Part shown: one piece after another, positions 63,182-64,000 of the stretch
How positions within the stretch are numbered: position 1 is the stretch's first letter
Layout: each line of letters begins with the position of its first letter
Translations under genes and position numbers: made by a program
Assembly (NCBI GenBank): GCA_933228895.1
Contig: OW121853.1
Coordinates: forward strand, 6,578,494-6,642,493
DNA length: 64,000 nucleotides
Reading direction: 5' to 3'
Origin: Platycnemis pennipes
Lineage: Eukaryota; Arthropoda; Insecta; Odonata; Platycnemididae
Notes under the pieces: model-generated
Told to the model about the DNA's origin: nothing
Seen by the model: only the letters and a program-made list of their open reading frames with translations
Database searches by the model: none

Positions 63182-64000
63182 CAAGGAGAGTGTCCGAGTT
63201 CCGGGTCTAGGATTTTGACGAAATTTGCCAGGCAGGTAGTCCTTGATGAGTTATTTACGAATCACCCCCCATTAAGGGTTATATATCCAGAAACTTCGTC
63301 AAAAAACGAGTTTGATAAATTTGATTGCAAATATAAAGCCAATAATTAGCCATGTTTAATCAGTGCAGTTTGGGTTAGGGGTAAGATACTCGCTTCACAA
63401 TGTCGACGTGCCCAGTTCGAGACTTTTCGAGTCCAATTTTTTTTCGTCGCAATTTCGTCGTACGACTTTCCCTGGTTTTACATATTTTTAATCTGTTTAC
63501 CCGGGATGCATTTTAGCTATTTTACGTAATAATTACGTAATTTGCTAAAATTACGTAATTAGTACGTTAAATAGTTAATTACGTTATTTACCTAAATCAC
63601 GTAATTAGTACGTGGCGGAATTACTTCCGCACGCCCTGTCGTTTTTTGTGTATGAAATTAACGGAAGAGCATAAAGTGTGATCGTGATTTTGAATTTCCG
63701 TATCTTTGGCTACACAGTCCCGACGCACGTACAACACATGTTCTAATTCGCCTGGTGCCGTGATTTTCCAGCGCTGTGCTTTTTTGGAAAAACTAATCGC
63801 AAGAGAAAAAAAGAACTTAAGCTCTGTAATCATACAATTGTAAGTATCTACCGAAATGTTCGGGTGATCGGGCGAAATATTCGGGTGGGAGAGAGTTTCG
63901 AATCAAGGACGTCGCTTGGAAATTGATAAAAAGCCAGAGGTAACAATTAATTTTGAAGAATTAATGTATTGCACCTTTTCAGGAGCATGTTAGAATCACC
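63182..64000 (+). repeat. Dispersed repeat with tRNA-like boxes, copy 2 (runs off the window)
   Basis: Starts caaggagagtgtccgagttc and follows the minus strand of 27293-28082 closely. The tRNA-like part is at about 63370-63420 (ggtaagatactcgcttcaca, then cagttcgagac). From 63851 it has a doubled arm ccgaaatgttcgggtg ... cgaaatattcgggtg, then the end segment in the opposite orientation to copy 1. It lies in SDHC intron 2. Confidence 0.75.

Overview
The window is eukaryotic, most likely from an arthropod and probably an insect. It holds spliced genes with long AT-rich introns, GC-rich exons and a dense, nested load of transposons (Penelope, RTE-like and Jockey/CR1-like LINEs, hAT, pogo, Tc1/mariner, a tRNA-derived SINE). 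I cannot name the species.

Two protein-coding genes are supported, both on the + strand. (1) The 3' half of a RIC1 orthologue (Rab6 GEF partner) runs from 2886 to its stop at 47740. It has seven exons whose splice phases agree throughout (2886-3128, 10774-10888, 21044-21180, 23270-23852, 32267-32464, 33014-33461, 47311-47740), giving 717 C-terminal residues; the upstream exons lie before the window. (2) The 5' part of succinate dehydrogenase cytochrome b560 (SDHC) lies at 60278-60321 and 62777-62979 and continues past the right edge. The two genes are functionally unrelated (Golgi trafficking; mitochondrial complex II) and are separated by about 12.5 kb with no gene I can recognise.

Layout. 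RIC1 intron 1 (3129-10773) holds a three-copy repeat complex (3834-8441) around a LINE fragment, and a Penelope reverse-transcriptase relic. Intron 2 (10889-21043) holds a LINE fragment, a 5.9-kb TA-flanked composite transposon (12860-18769) with a second transposon and a 681-codon LINE ORF inside, a 54-bp perfect palindrome and a Penelope GIY-YIG relic. Intron 4 (23853-32266) holds a LINE (25714-32054) split by an 8-bp-TSD hAT element and by a 2.9-kb Tc1/mariner-like element with about 590-bp terminal inverted repeats. Intron 6 (33462-47310) holds a nest of transposons at least three levels deep (34631-41710), followed by a 5.2-kb minisatellite of about 62 copies of an 84-bp unit that ends inside the polypyrimidine tract of the last RIC1 exon.

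The region 47741-60277 is intergenic or 3' UTR: first a repeat-poor 6 kb, then a SINE with target-site duplication, hairpins and a 56-bp perfect palindrome. The window ends inside a repeat that is also present, in opposite orientation and with an inverted sub-segment, inside the intron-4 hAT element.

The most unusual signals are the minisatellite fused to a splice acceptor, the nested insertions dated by exact target-site duplications, and the inverted sub-segment between two repeat copies. Long open frames at 41932-47834 on both strands are by-products of the 84-bp (28-codon) repeat and are not annotated as genes.
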